DNA of 34,143 bases from Candidatus Hopanoidivorans cymbastelae. Lineage in GTDB: Bacteria; Actinomycetota; Acidimicrobiia; Acidimicrobiales; Hopanoidiivorantaceae. A program made the translations under genes and the position numbers. Under the pieces are notes generated by a model, which saw only the letters and a program-made list of their open reading frames with translations, searched no databases and was not told the origin of the DNA. Shown in pieces: positions 24,115-32,232 of the stretch. Every line of letters starts with the position of its first letter. Position 1 is the first letter of the stretch. Where the stretch lies: contig JAPYNY010000006.1 in assembly GCA_028283145.1 (NCBI GenBank), positions 1 through 34,143 of the forward strand. Direction: 5' to 3'.

Positions 24115-24681
24115 CTACTCAGAGGTTGGGGAGTCAAACACCAACTCGTCCAAAGCTGCCCAGCGCGGGTCTTTGTCTTTAGTGTGGTCGCTGGAGGCGA
24201 CGCCAGCCTGTCGCACAGCAAAAGACTTCGGGTCTGGGCCTTGGCAGCCAACTGAACATAGCGGGGCCAAGGGCAAATTCAGCAATAGGGCTTCACAGAT
24301 CATCTGCGCAAGGTGAATGGTGTCATCGCTGAGCAAATAGGTTTCCCCCTCGGTGGGATTTCGTTCAAACAACTCCTTCACCTTGACTTCAAGCTCTCCG
24401 TCCACTGGCTGCAGACAGCGTCGGCACTCCCCTTGCCACGGAGCTTTCAACTCTCCCCAAACCATAACCTCACCACTGGTCAGCGCTTCCAACGTAAGCT
24501 CCATGTCGCAACTCTGCCCTGTGATGGACACTGTTGAAGTGGCCAGCTTCCCGATGTTGACTGTGTCGCTGAGTTGACGACATTCGCCTGGTTTGGCCAG
24601 CAAAGCCGCTACTGGCACTTCCAAGGATTTGGCATTCCTTGCAGCGTTAGCCTTGTCAGACGTTTGCGACATAGCTTTCAT
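24115..24681 (-). CDS. DUF177 (YceD-like) protein
   Basis: This 188-residue protein of the YceD/DUF177 family is nearly always encoded directly before rpmF and is linked to 23S rRNA accumulation in several bacteria. Features are GECRRCLQPVDGELEVKVKELFE with a CxxC, the LLLNLPLAPLCSVGCQGPDP segment, and the closing DPRWAALDEL. The start is ATG 24681 or ATG 24672 (residue 4). The former overlaps the 3' end of the methyltransferase gene by 26 bp. A zinc site from the Cys pairs is plausible by family knowledge. Confidence 0.92.
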   Translation of the reverse strand: MKAMSQTSDKANAARNAKSLEVPVAALLAKPGECRQLSDTVNIGKLATSTVSITGQSCDMELTLEALTSGEVMVWGELKAPWQGECRRCLQPVDGELEVKVKELFERNPTEGETYLLSDDTIHLAQMICEALLLNLPLAPLCSVGCQGPDPKSFAVRQAGVASSDHTKDKDPRWAALDELVFDSPTSE

Positions 24682-25537
24682 ATTCAGTTATAACATCGTT
24701 TTTGCGGAATCCTGGAGTCTTTGTAGCCGACCTGAAGGCCAACTCCTCAAAATCCATCCTTTGCAGTATCTCAAGAGTTGTCATGCCATTGGCTTTGAAC
24801 AACATCCACTGTTTGTGCTTTTCGCATTTTTTGCCGTCTGTCTCACGCCTTGAATAATCCTGATAGCCCTGACAAGGCACAGCAAAATCAAAATCCTGCT
24901 TAAAAACACTCAGAGCCTTCTTGGTGTTGTTGTATTGGTGCAACGCAAAATCGGTATGGCTAACAGGAGGAGGCTGATACTGCCTGTAGTCTGTTTCAAA
25001 TCCCGCCAACCTTGACCAGATTTGGAATTCTGCATTGACCTCGTAACTGCTGCCGTTGGGCAACTCAAAAGCATCTATAGGCAAATTCAAGGATTGAACC
25101 CACTTCAAGTCGGCAGGAAGCTGCTTGTGAACAAAAAACTTGCGAAAGCTGACAGGCACTATGAAAGCTATAGTGTCGGCTAAAAGAGCTGCCCGCTGAA
25201 AAAAACATATGGCTAGATTGCCTCTGTGTCCAAACGGAGGATTCCCGACTGCCACAGTCCGGCTGGGATGAAGCACCTCAGGCGGCTGCCATTTCAAAAA
25301 GTCTTGTTTGAGTATGTCGTCGCGAGATGGTGCCGGGCAGATGTCTATTCCCAAGCGCCTGCCCGCCGGCAAGAGGTCGTAGAAAGCCCCCGCCCCGGCT
25401 GCTGGCTCAACAAAAGAAAAACCTGCTGGATCGTCTATTTCACCGAGCAACTCATACAGCACTGACAGGCAACTCTGGGCTATCTCGGTGCGAGTGTAAT
25501 ATTGAGCTAACTTAAAACAAACAAGTTGCTGCTTCAT
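24656..25537 (-). CDS. Solitary N6-adenine-type DNA methyltransferase-like protein
   Basis: The 293-residue protein has a class I SAM methyltransferase fold. Motif I is FVEPAAGAGAF (42-52), an acidic residue follows in GIDICPAP (63-70), and motif IV is NPPFGHRG (99-106), typical of N6-adenine DNA methyltransferases. The N-terminal YYTRTEIA resembles motif X of such enzymes. There is no recognisable target-recognition domain and no restriction endonuclease next to it. The gene overlaps the DUF177 start, so it is embedded in the conserved sepIVA-DUF177-rpmF block where no methyltransferase normally sits. A perfect 9-bp hairpin precedes it. DNA is the likely substrate, but RNA or protein methylation cannot be excluded. 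Confidence 0.8.
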   Translation of the reverse strand: MKQQLVCFKLAQYYTRTEIAQSCLSVLYELLGEIDDPAGFSFVEPAAGAGAFYDLLPAGRRLGIDICPAPSRDDILKQDFLKWQPPEVLHPSRTVAVGNPPFGHRGNLAICFFQRAALLADTIAFIVPVSFRKFFVHKQLPADLKWVQSLNLPIDAFELPNGSSYEVNAEFQIWSRLAGFETDYRQYQPPPVSHTDFALHQYNNTKKALSVFKQDFDFAVPCQGYQDYSRRETDGKKCEKHKQWMLFKANGMTTLEILQRMDFEELAFRSATKTPGFRKNDVITEYESYVANV

Positions 25538-25575
25538 GTCGGATGTGGCAGCTAAACCAGTGGACGGAGGTTGTA

Positions 25576-25598
25576 GCTAAGCCAACAACTGGCTTAGC
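25576..25598. terminator. Perfect 9-bp hairpin between sepIVA-like gene and methyltransferase
   Basis: GCTAAGCCA (25576-25584) and TGGCTTAGC (25590-25598) pair perfectly around a five-base ACAAC loop. It lies 45 bases after the upstream stop and 39 bases before the methyltransferase ATG on the - strand. There is no T-run. Partial copies of the arm sequence (GCTAAACCAG, CTGGCTTAG) occur nearby. It may be a terminator, attenuator, or binding site. Confidence 0.45.
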
Positions 25599-25642
25599 GC
25601 TCTGATTCGAACTAGCCACTCTGGCCTCTGGCTCAAACTGGC

Positions 25643-26257
25643 TTAGTTTTGTTCCTGGTCGTAAAAACTGGGCTTTGGAGGAGGCGGAGGCGGTGCTGTC
25701 TGAGTAATTTTTGCCATCGGGTCGTTTTGGAACTTGTTGCGACCTGCCTGCACCTCTTCAAGCGTTTTGTTCAAGATGTTTTCAAACCGCCCTAGCTTGC
25801 CGTCGCAATACTTGTAGGCTTCCTGGCGAATCTTGTGGGCCTTCTCCTGGGCTTCTTCCACCATTCGGCGAGCCCGGCGTTCAGCTTCTTTCATGATCTC
25901 CGTCTTTTGCATCAGGTGGGCTGCCTTGTCCTTGGCTCTGTCCAGGATTTCTTCGGCTTCCCGCCTGACTTTGGAGATGTACAGATTTCGTTCTCGCAGC
26001 ATCTCGCGGGCGTAGTGGATTTCCTGGGGTATTTGATCTCTAGCCGTATACAGCAAGTTGAGCATCTCCTCCCGATTGATCAGCACCGAAGCCGACAGGG
26101 GCATGGAACTGGCTTGCTCCACGTAGTTGATCGCGTGGTTGATGAACTCCTCGCTTTGAAAAGTTGGTTCGGCCACTGTTGACGAAGGTGCGCTGGCGTG
26201 CGAACCATTCATGGGCGCAGTTTCCCCATAGGGATTTTGATATGTTCCGTCGGTCAT
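25643..26257 (-). CDS. sepIVA: DivIVA-like septation protein (SepIVA family)
   Basis: The 204-residue cytoplasmic protein is dominated by a long coiled coil (about 75-170), containing REMLRERNLYISKVRREAEEILDRAKDKAAHL. A disordered N-terminus (1-32) and a Pro-rich tail (APPPPPPKPSFYDQEQN) flank it. The segment before the coil (NYVEQASSMPLSASVLINREEMLNLLYTARDQIPQEIHYAREML) matches mycobacterial SepIVA, an essential septum factor. SepIVA is likewise encoded next to coaD and is often misannotated as ATP synthase subunit B. A good AAGGAG precedes ATG 26257, with a second copy of the element 16 bases further upstream. The symbol is given by family resemblance and context. Confidence 0.8.
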   Translation of the reverse strand: MTDGTYQNPYGETAPMNGSHASAPSSTVAEPTFQSEEFINHAINYVEQASSMPLSASVLINREEMLNLLYTARDQIPQEIHYAREMLRERNLYISKVRREAEEILDRAKDKAAHLMQKTEIMKEAERRARRMVEEAQEKAHKIRQEAYKYCDGKLGRFENILNKTLEEVQAGRNKFQNDPMAKITQTAPPPPPPKPSFYDQEQN

Positions 26258-26313
26258 TTTGTGCTCCTTTTATGCTCCTTGGTTGTGATTGCGGTCTGGG
26301 TTCAATTCCTGAT

Positions 26314-26802
26314 TTAACGCTGGTGTGTTTTGCGAGCTTCTAATAAACGCCTATTGACATTATCTGGCACCATTGAAGAGACATCCCCTCCAAAAAAAGC
26401 GATCTCTCTAATTAGTTTAGAGGCAATAAAGGAACTGCTGGAAGTGCAGGGAATAAAAATGGTTTCTACACCGCTGATGGTCTTGTTGGTCTGCGCCATT
26501 TGGAGTTCGTTTTCAAAATCTGAAACAGCTCTTAGCCCTTTTACGATCAGACTTATGTTTTCTTTTTTGGCCAGCTCCACCACAAGTTCGGCAAACATAG
26601 TAACTCTTACGTTGGGAATGTCGGCAAAACATTCTTGCAGCATTTCACGGCGTTCTTCGTAGCTGAACAAGGGCTCGCCCTTTTGGGGGTTGCGCATAGC
26701 TGCAACTACAACCTCATCAAAATGACGGGCTGTGAATTCCACAATTTCCAAATGTCCGTTGTGCACTGGATCAAACGACCCAGGATATAGAACTCGGTTC
26801 AT
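26314..26802 (-). CDS. coaD: Phosphopantetheine adenylyltransferase CoaD
   Basis: The 162-residue enzyme catalyses the penultimate step of coenzyme A synthesis (4'-phosphopantetheine + ATP to dephospho-CoA). Motifs are YPGSFDPVHNGHLEIV with the HxGH nucleotide-binding site, NPQKGEPLFSYEERREML, IVKGLRAVSDFENELQMA, and the ISSS-like CTSSSSFIASKLIREIA. Length is typical. The start ATG 26802 overlaps the rsmD stop by four bases (ATGA), so the two are translationally coupled, as in many bacteria. Confidence 0.97.
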   Translation of the reverse strand: MNRVLYPGSFDPVHNGHLEIVEFTARHFDEVVVAAMRNPQKGEPLFSYEERREMLQECFADIPNVRVTMFAELVVELAKKENISLIVKGLRAVSDFENELQMAQTNKTISGVETIFIPCTSSSSFIASKLIREIAFFGGDVSSMVPDNVNRRLLEARKTHQR

Positions 26803-27413
26803 GTGGTTTTCATTTCTGAATCGGACATAAATTTTTCTGCAATACTAATAAAGGTAGTGCCATAACGTTTGAATTTGTGGATTTTCCACAGGGAATTCAA
26901 CTCAAGCTTTCTGTTTGACTCAGCTACCAGCCAGCGACAGTTCAAACTCGCCAGCAGTTTGTCCCAACTCTTGAAGTCATAGGGCGGGTCGCAAAAAGCT
27001 ATGTCAAACTCAAAGTCAGAGATTTTGCTGCTTGGCTTTTCATCCCGTAAAGCTGGTGGCGGCAGCACCTTTTGTGTCGGCACCCGCGGCTCTCCCAACC
27101 AAGTCAGAGCATCACTTTTGATGATGGTGGCTTGCTCTTGGAAAGCCAAAGCTTGGATGTTACCCCTCAAGATCCTTGCAGCGGTTGAATCCTGTTCTAT
27201 GAAGACAGCATGGGAAGCTCCTCTGGAAAGAGCTTCCAAACCCAAAGCCCCTGAGCCGGCAAAGACATCCACGACCAGCTTGGCATCTACTCCCCCCAAA
27301 CTAAAGAGAGCGTTGAAGATGGCCTCTCTGACCCGGTCTGAAGTGGGACGGATAGCCGAGTGTGGCGGTATGGCGATCCTTTTGCCTTTGGCTTGACCTG
27401 CAATGATGCGCAT
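26799..27413 (-). CDS. rsmD: 16S rRNA (guanine(966)-N2)-methyltransferase RsmD
   Basis: The 204-residue SAM-dependent enzyme methylates G966 of 16S rRNA. It opens MRIIAGQAKGKRIAIPP, followed by RPTSDRVREAIFNALF, motif I VVDVFAGSGALGLEALSRGA and catalytic DPPYDF (family D/N-PPY). A short insertion (GEPRVPTQKVLPPPALRDEKPSSKISD) precedes motif IV. It is tightly packed between the GNAT gene (3-bp gap) and coaD (4-bp overlap). Confidence 0.95.
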   Translation of the reverse strand: MRIIAGQAKGKRIAIPPHSAIRPTSDRVREAIFNALFSLGGVDAKLVVDVFAGSGALGLEALSRGASHAVFIEQDSTAARILRGNIQALAFQEQATIIKSDALTWLGEPRVPTQKVLPPPALRDEKPSSKISDFEFDIAFCDPPYDFKSWDKLLASLNCRWLVAESNRKLELNSLWKIHKFKRYGTTFISIAEKFMSDSEMKTT

Positions 27414-27416
27414 GCC

Positions 27417-28208
27417 CTAGCCACCACGTTCAGATTCAGGCTGGCGAAGCATAGGAAGCAGCGGCTGTCCGCCTGGCACCTCAATCCAGTTCGGCAACAA
27501 TTCAAACCCCAGCCTCTGGTAAAAAGGCACATTTCTTTGAGTTGAGGATTCCAAATATGCCGGCAGCCCCAGCCGGTCGCAACGTCTCAGCATGGCTCTG
27601 AGCAGTTGATTGCCGATGCCACGCCCTTTCAGGTCATTTCTGACTCCCACAGCTGCCAGATACCAAGCAGACTGGCTGCCCAGAGTCGCTTCCATGACTT
27701 GTTTGCACTGCGCTAACACTTCCAAAAACTCCTGAAAGCGGTGGGTACGCCCCAGCAATTGCTGGCAAAACTCTTCAAACATGTACATTGACTGTTGTGC
27801 CCCTGCTGACTGATGTGCCTCCGCTGGCTGCTCCACCTTCACTGCCTGCTCCGTTCCTGCTGCCTGCCGCGATCTCACACCCTGCCTCTCCTCCAACAAC
27901 CGCTCCGCAACTGGCACTTCCGACAGGGGATACCACAGAGCTACCGCACTTAAATCTCCCAGAGCGTGCATCTCCCAAGCTGGCAAAATATTCTGGCAGC
28001 ACCATAACCAATACTGGCGGTGCTTAGCGTGCCTTGCAGCTTCGGTTGCGGCACTGCCTTCCAGCATCCACAACATAAACGGGTCGTCGGCAAAGGCATC
28101 CAATAACGTGTCGGCAGCCTCTTGGGCGCGGTCAGTGCCAATCCGTCGGATATCTTTCAGGCGCGCTAGCTCGCTGGCTTTGCGTGGTGAGGCTGAATCG
28201 CTAGTCAT
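27417..28208 (-). CDS. GNAT-family N-acetyltransferase with low-complexity insertion
   Basis: The protein has 263 residues. The C-terminal half carries the acetyl-CoA-binding motif A (VRNDLKGRGIGNQLLRAML) and the typical YQRLGFELLP near the end, so an acyl-CoA N-acyltransferase is clear. The N-terminal half (ADTLLDAFADDPFMLWMLEG, HRQYWLWCCQNILPAWE) resembles GNATs that act on small molecules. A Gln/Ala/Glu/Val-rich insertion of about 40 residues (RSRQAAGTEQAVKVEQPAEA...) sits between them. The substrate is unknown. It is packed between recG (4-bp gap) and rsmD (3-bp gap). Confidence 0.85.
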   Translation of the reverse strand: MTSDSASPRKASELARLKDIRRIGTDRAQEAADTLLDAFADDPFMLWMLEGSAATEAARHAKHRQYWLWCCQNILPAWEMHALGDLSAVALWYPLSEVPVAERLLEERQGVRSRQAAGTEQAVKVEQPAEAHQSAGAQQSMYMFEEFCQQLLGRTHRFQEFLEVLAQCKQVMEATLGSQSAWYLAAVGVRNDLKGRGIGNQLLRAMLRRCDRLGLPAYLESSTQRNVPFYQRLGFELLPNWIEVPGGQPLLPMLRQPESERGG

Positions 28209-28212
28209 GTGG

Positions 28213-30783
28213 TCACGTTCTCTGCAGGAATTCTGTGGCCTCTTCGCGCAGCATGAACTGCACTTCTTCCCACAGGTCTGGATAGCTGCTAAGCGTTGTG
28301 TCGCCAGCCACTAACTCCTCGGCCGCTAAGCGAATCCGGCGCACCAACTCTTCGTCTCTGTCCAGACGGGCCAGTTTCCAACTGCTGCGGCCTGACTGCT
28401 TGTCTCCCATGACCGTGCCTTCTCCCCTGATCTCAAGATCCAATTTGGCCAGAGCGAAACCATCGGAGGTAGCCTTCAGGGCATTCAGCCGCTTCTCGGC
28501 TTCTTCGGTGCAAGCTTCCCCCACCAGAAAACATTTGGACGGATAGCCCCCACGCCCGACCCTGCCGCGCAGTTGGTGAAGCTGGGCCAAGCCGAAATGC
28601 TCTGCATCAAAAATCACCATTGCGGTGGCATTGGGCACATCCACACCCACCTCCACCATGGTGGTGGCCACCAAAACTTCAATTTGACCACCGCGAAACT
28701 GCTCCATGATCCATTCTTTTTCATCTGTTTTCATCTGCCCGTGCAGCAGCCCGACATTGAATTCGGCTAGCTGATTGCGACGCAGCTCGTTATAGGTGGC
28801 AATCGCCCCGTTCAGCGGCTTGGCGACGGAGGCATTGGCAACGGCAGCGGACGCATTGGCCGCAGCATTGCTGGCGATGGTAAATTTGCTGTTGGCAGTG
28901 GCAGCCGCTTGCATTGGGGGCTGCTGACCGCTGAGCAGTCCATCTGTGTTTTGCCCCCATGCCAGAGTGTCCTGGTGTTCCTCTCGCTGGTGAATTATCG
29001 GGCAGACAACAAAGACTTGGCGACCCTTTCGGATTTGCCGGCTGACTTGTTCCCACATCTGGTCGACCTCAAAGGGCGTGCGCACCCTGGCGGTGGTTAT
29101 CGGGGCGCGGCCTGACGGCATTTCATCTAGTTCGGTAATGTCCAAATCCCCTAGGATGGTCATGGCTGCAGTTCTGGGAATTGGCGTGCCGGTCATGACC
29201 AGCAAATCCGGGACTTTGCTTTGTTGAACTCTGCCTTGTCGATCATCCAAAGTTGCGCGCTCCTGCAGCACAGCACGCTGTTCCACTCCAAATCGCTGCT
29301 GCTCGTCAATGACCACCAGCCCCAGCGACTTGAAAACCACATCTTCTTGTATCAGCGCATGCGTGCCAACCACAATATCAACTCTGCCCTGCGCCAAATC
29401 CGACAAGACGGTGCTTCTCTGGGCGGCGGTGATACTGCTGGTCAGATAGGCAAGGCGCAAATCGCGCAGGTTTTGGAGGGTGGTCGGGTCGGGCAGCTTG
29501 AATGCCGAACTGCCGTTTCCAGCCACACGGCCTGCCAGATAATTTTTGGTGGTGAAATAAATCTGTTCAGCCAAAACCTCCGTGGGGGCCATGATAGCTG
29601 CTTGATGCCCGCTTTCAACCACTAGCAGCATAGCGGCCATGCTGACGGCCGTCTTGCCCGAACCCACATCGCCCTGAAGCAGCCGTTGCATAGGCCAAGG
29701 CTGGGCCAGATCGTCTTCAATCTCTTTGATAGCCCGCTCTTGAGCGCCAGTCAGCTTGAACGGCAGGCACTCTTGCCAGGCTTGTAGCAGCTTTTTGGTG
29801 GGCCTATGTGTAAACCCATCTTGGGCTTGTCGCTTTTTGAATTTGCGCTCTTGCAGCCAGATTTGCGTGCGGAACAACTCGTCAAACACCAGTCTTTCGC
29901 GAGATCTAGCCAGCTGGATGAAATCTTCGGGACAGTGGATGCCGCACAGGGCTTTACCCCTGCTGACCAAGTTGAACTGGCGGCGAATTTCCGTCGGCAC
30001 CGGGTCGGCAAAACCACGAGGTTCGGAGCGGCGCAAGGTCTCCTGCACACATTCTCTGACTTTGCCAGTATCCAGCTTTAGTTTTTTAGCTTCAGCCGAC
30101 TGTGAATAGATGGGCACAATCTGGCCCACCTGGTCGCCGATGTAATCCACCATCGGATTAGCCATGCTGAGTTTGCTGTGGAATCGCTTAACCTTGGCCG
30201 AAAGGAAAACTTCCATCCCCAACTCGAAATACTTGGCTCGCCACGGCTGGCCGAAGAAAGTGCAATCTATGCTGCCGGTGTCATCGGCAACGGTTATGTC
30301 ACATTTTGGTATGCGAGGGCCTTTTTGCCAACTGCCTTTCATGCCAAAGCGATGCTGAGCTTCCACACTGGTAATCTCGCCCAGCACAACGCATTCGCCT
30401 TCGGTCAGTTCTCCGTGCTTCAATTGTTTGAAAAGTCTTGAGATTTTGGTGAAGTTGCGCCTGTCTATGTAGCGGATTGGGTAGAAAGTGAGCAGGTCAA
30501 GAATGGTTTCAATCCCCAAGACACTAAAAGCCTTCTGCGCGCTTGCTGTTTTGGCAGTGCTGCCTGCCACCAACCCCGCACTGTCGCCTGCCGCGAGCCT
30601 CGCGCTACTGCCACCCCCCACACGCGCCACGCTACCACCCCCCACACGGCTCAGGATTGAAATGGGAAATTGGGTTTTATCCCCTAGAACGGAGTAGCTG
30701 AGCGGAGGGCGAATAGAATCTTGCGCCAACGAAACCGGCTGGTCAAGCCGTGATCTAGGTGGAGCCGCTAGAGGAGCCGGCAA
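28213..30783 (-). CDS. recG: ATP-dependent DNA helicase RecG with extra insertions
   Basis: This branch-migrating helicase remodels stalled replication forks and Holliday junctions. The wedge/OB domain contains FYPIRYIDR, CTFFGQPWRAKYFE and YSQSAEAKKLK. The helicase core has LQGDVGSGKTAVSMAAML (about residue 370), VVIDEQQRFGVEQR (about 493), MTGTPIPRTAAMT, and VATTMVEVGVDVPNATAMVIFDAEHFGLAQLHQLRGRVGRG. At 856 residues it exceeds the usual 690-740 because of two insertions. One is Gly/Ser/Ala-rich with VGGGS repeats near residues 45-95; the other is Ala/Asn-rich at about 610-660. The start is TTG 30783, immediately after the stop of the OYE gene, implying re-initiation. Confidence 0.95.
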   Translation of the reverse strand: MPAPLAAPPRSRLDQPVSLAQDSIRPPLSYSVLGDKTQFPISILSRVGGGSVARVGGGSSARLAAGDSAGLVAGSTAKTASAQKAFSVLGIETILDLLTFYPIRYIDRRNFTKISRLFKQLKHGELTEGECVVLGEITSVEAQHRFGMKGSWQKGPRIPKCDITVADDTGSIDCTFFGQPWRAKYFELGMEVFLSAKVKRFHSKLSMANPMVDYIGDQVGQIVPIYSQSAEAKKLKLDTGKVRECVQETLRRSEPRGFADPVPTEIRRQFNLVSRGKALCGIHCPEDFIQLARSRERLVFDELFRTQIWLQERKFKKRQAQDGFTHRPTKKLLQAWQECLPFKLTGAQERAIKEIEDDLAQPWPMQRLLQGDVGSGKTAVSMAAMLLVVESGHQAAIMAPTEVLAEQIYFTTKNYLAGRVAGNGSSAFKLPDPTTLQNLRDLRLAYLTSSITAAQRSTVLSDLAQGRVDIVVGTHALIQEDVVFKSLGLVVIDEQQRFGVEQRAVLQERATLDDRQGRVQQSKVPDLLVMTGTPIPRTAAMTILGDLDITELDEMPSGRAPITTARVRTPFEVDQMWEQVSRQIRKGRQVFVVCPIIHQREEHQDTLAWGQNTDGLLSGQQPPMQAAATANSKFTIASNAAANASAAVANASVAKPLNGAIATYNELRRNQLAEFNVGLLHGQMKTDEKEWIMEQFRGGQIEVLVATTMVEVGVDVPNATAMVIFDAEHFGLAQLHQLRGRVGRGGYPSKCFLVGEACTEEAEKRLNALKATSDGFALAKLDLEIRGEGTVMGDKQSGRSSWKLARLDRDEELVRRIRLAAEELVAGDTTLSSYPDLWEEVQFMLREEATEFLQRT
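30608..30655 (-). repeat. 24-bp tandem repeat in the 5' part of recG
   Basis: Two adjacent units (30608-30631 and 30632-30655) share the CCACCCCCCACACG core. On the coding strand they encode SRVGGGSVARVGGGSS, an in-frame duplication of eight residues at the position where RecG normally has its GVGPK-type turn. Confidence 0.7.
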
Positions 30784-32103
30784 TCACGCTACAGGCGCAC
30801 TGCCCTTGATCGGCTCCGGATTGTCAAGATAGCACCTGGTGCCGCTGTAGATGGTGGGCATGCACTTGTTGCAATGGATGCAAATCCCCTTGGCCATTTC
30901 CCCAGCTTGCATGCGGGCAATTAAATCCGGAGTTCGCAAAAGCGCTCGTCCCATAGCCACAAAAGCAAAGCCTTCGTTCAAAGCCGATTTGATGGTTTCA
31001 AGCTCATTGATACCGCCCAGCAAGATAATCGGCAAGTTCAGCCGTTCAAGATACCTATGGGCATTGTCTCTGAAAAACGCCTCCTTGAAGGGATACGACG
31101 GCATCATCTTTTTGCCCATCAGCTTGAAGCCAAGCCTGGGAATGGGCGGCAAGGTCTTGGCGAATTCCTTGAGTGGAGCTTCGCCGCGAAACAGATACAT
31201 GGGATTGCCGTAGGAACTCCCACCGGTCAGCTCCAGAGCGTCCAGCCCGCCGTCCTCTTCCAACATCTGCGCTACTTCCAAGCTTTCTTCAATCTCCAAA
31301 CCGTCTGGAATGCCGTCCTTCATGTTGAGCTTGGCAATGACCGCTACTTCCCCATCAACTTCCTCGCGCACAGACAAAACAGCTTGGCGGGCAAACTTAG
31401 CCCGATTCTTCAAACTGCCTCCCCAAGAATCCTCCCGCTTGTTCAAACGGGGGGACAAAAACGAACTAGGCAGGTAGTTGTGCCCCAGATGGATTTCCAA
31501 GCAATCAAATCCGCTGGTAACGGCTATCCGAGCAGCCTTGGCAAAATCCTTCAGCACCCGGTCAATGTCTGCTTCGGTGGCCTCCTTGACGCTTCTGAAG
31601 GAAATCGGGTTGAACTGCTTGGAAGGCCCGATGCTTTGAGCTTGGTTGGACTTGCCGTTGGCCACTATACCGCCGTGGCCGATCTGCCCCGAAATCTTAG
31701 CACCCTCGGCGTGGATGGCTTCGGTCAGCTTGGTGAGCCCTGGAATGGCGGCTTCGCGCATCCACAGGCATTCGGCGTGAGTGCGACCTTCGGGAGACAC
31801 AGCCAGATAGGCAACTGTAGTCATCCCGACGCCGCCGGCTGCTACCACGCGGTGGTATTCAATCAACTCTGGCGTTACCAAGGCTTCGGGCATGACACCT
31901 TCAAAGGTGGCAGCCTTGATGATCCGGTTCCGCAGGGTAATGGGGCCTAGCTGGGCGGAAGCAAACGGGTCTACCGACGAGGCGACTGAGCCATTTTGGC
32001 TGGCAGAGCCGCTGTTGTCGCTAGCGGGTTCTGCATTTTCGCTGACGGGCTCGCTATTTTCACTGGGGGAGCCGGCGGTGGATTCAGGTGAGGAAGGGTT
32101 CAT
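30784..32103 (-). CDS. NADH:flavin oxidoreductase / Old Yellow Enzyme-family protein
   Basis: The 439-residue FMN-dependent TIM-barrel enzyme begins with a Ser/Glu/Asn/Pro-rich tail of about 45 residues, followed by LGPITLRNRIIKAATFEGVMP. The core contains ISGQIGHGG, FDCLEIHLGHNYLPSSFLSPRLNKREDSWGGSLKNR and FVAMGRALLRTPDLIARM. The C-terminus has CIHCNKCMPTIYSGTRC (Cys spacing 2-2-9), resembling the Fe-S ligands of 2,4-dienoyl-CoA reductase-like members, but no FAD/NADPH domain follows. The enzyme therefore needs an external electron donor or uses NAD(P)H directly. The substrate is unknown. ATG 32103 is followed by the recG operon; a candidate promoter lies 25 bp upstream. Confidence 0.92.
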   Translation of the reverse strand: MNPSSPESTAGSPSENSEPVSENAEPASDNSGSASQNGSVASSVDPFASAQLGPITLRNRIIKAATFEGVMPEALVTPELIEYHRVVAAGGVGMTTVAYLAVSPEGRTHAECLWMREAAIPGLTKLTEAIHAEGAKISGQIGHGGIVANGKSNQAQSIGPSKQFNPISFRSVKEATEADIDRVLKDFAKAARIAVTSGFDCLEIHLGHNYLPSSFLSPRLNKREDSWGGSLKNRAKFARQAVLSVREEVDGEVAVIAKLNMKDGIPDGLEIEESLEVAQMLEEDGGLDALELTGGSSYGNPMYLFRGEAPLKEFAKTLPPIPRLGFKLMGKKMMPSYPFKEAFFRDNAHRYLERLNLPIILLGGINELETIKSALNEGFAFVAMGRALLRTPDLIARMQAGEMAKGICIHCNKCMPTIYSGTRCYLDNPEPIKGSAPVA

Positions 32104-32127
32104 AAAATTTTCTTTGAGTAGGTGCTT

Positions 32128-32156
32128 GTATTAGGTGCCTATGATGGCAAAGACAA
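32128..32156 (-). promoter_or_regulatory. Candidate promoter of the OYE-recG operon
   Basis: On the - strand TTGTCT (32151-32156) is followed after 17 bases by TAATAC (32128-32133), 24 bases before the OYE ATG. Matches to the -35/-10 consensus are four and three of six, in an A/T-rich 129-bp gap. This is a plausible but unproven housekeeping promoter. Confidence 0.35.
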
Positions 32157-32232
32157 CAAAATTTTAGCACAACCGAGCCTTGGGCTAGTGAAAGCAACTC
32201 AATTATCTTGGGAGTGAGGCTGATGGGTGCTT

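Noticed and set aside
25595..25625. GTTCGAATC on the - strand, resembling a tRNA T-loop or integrase attachment remnant beside the methyltransferase
   Set aside because: The flanking bases do not pair as a T-stem, no acceptor stem is present and there is no integrase; insufficient support.
31057..31950. Long + strand open frame (297 codons) opposite the OYE gene
   Set aside because: It is a shadow of a clearly coding - strand gene with strong family motifs; no independent support.
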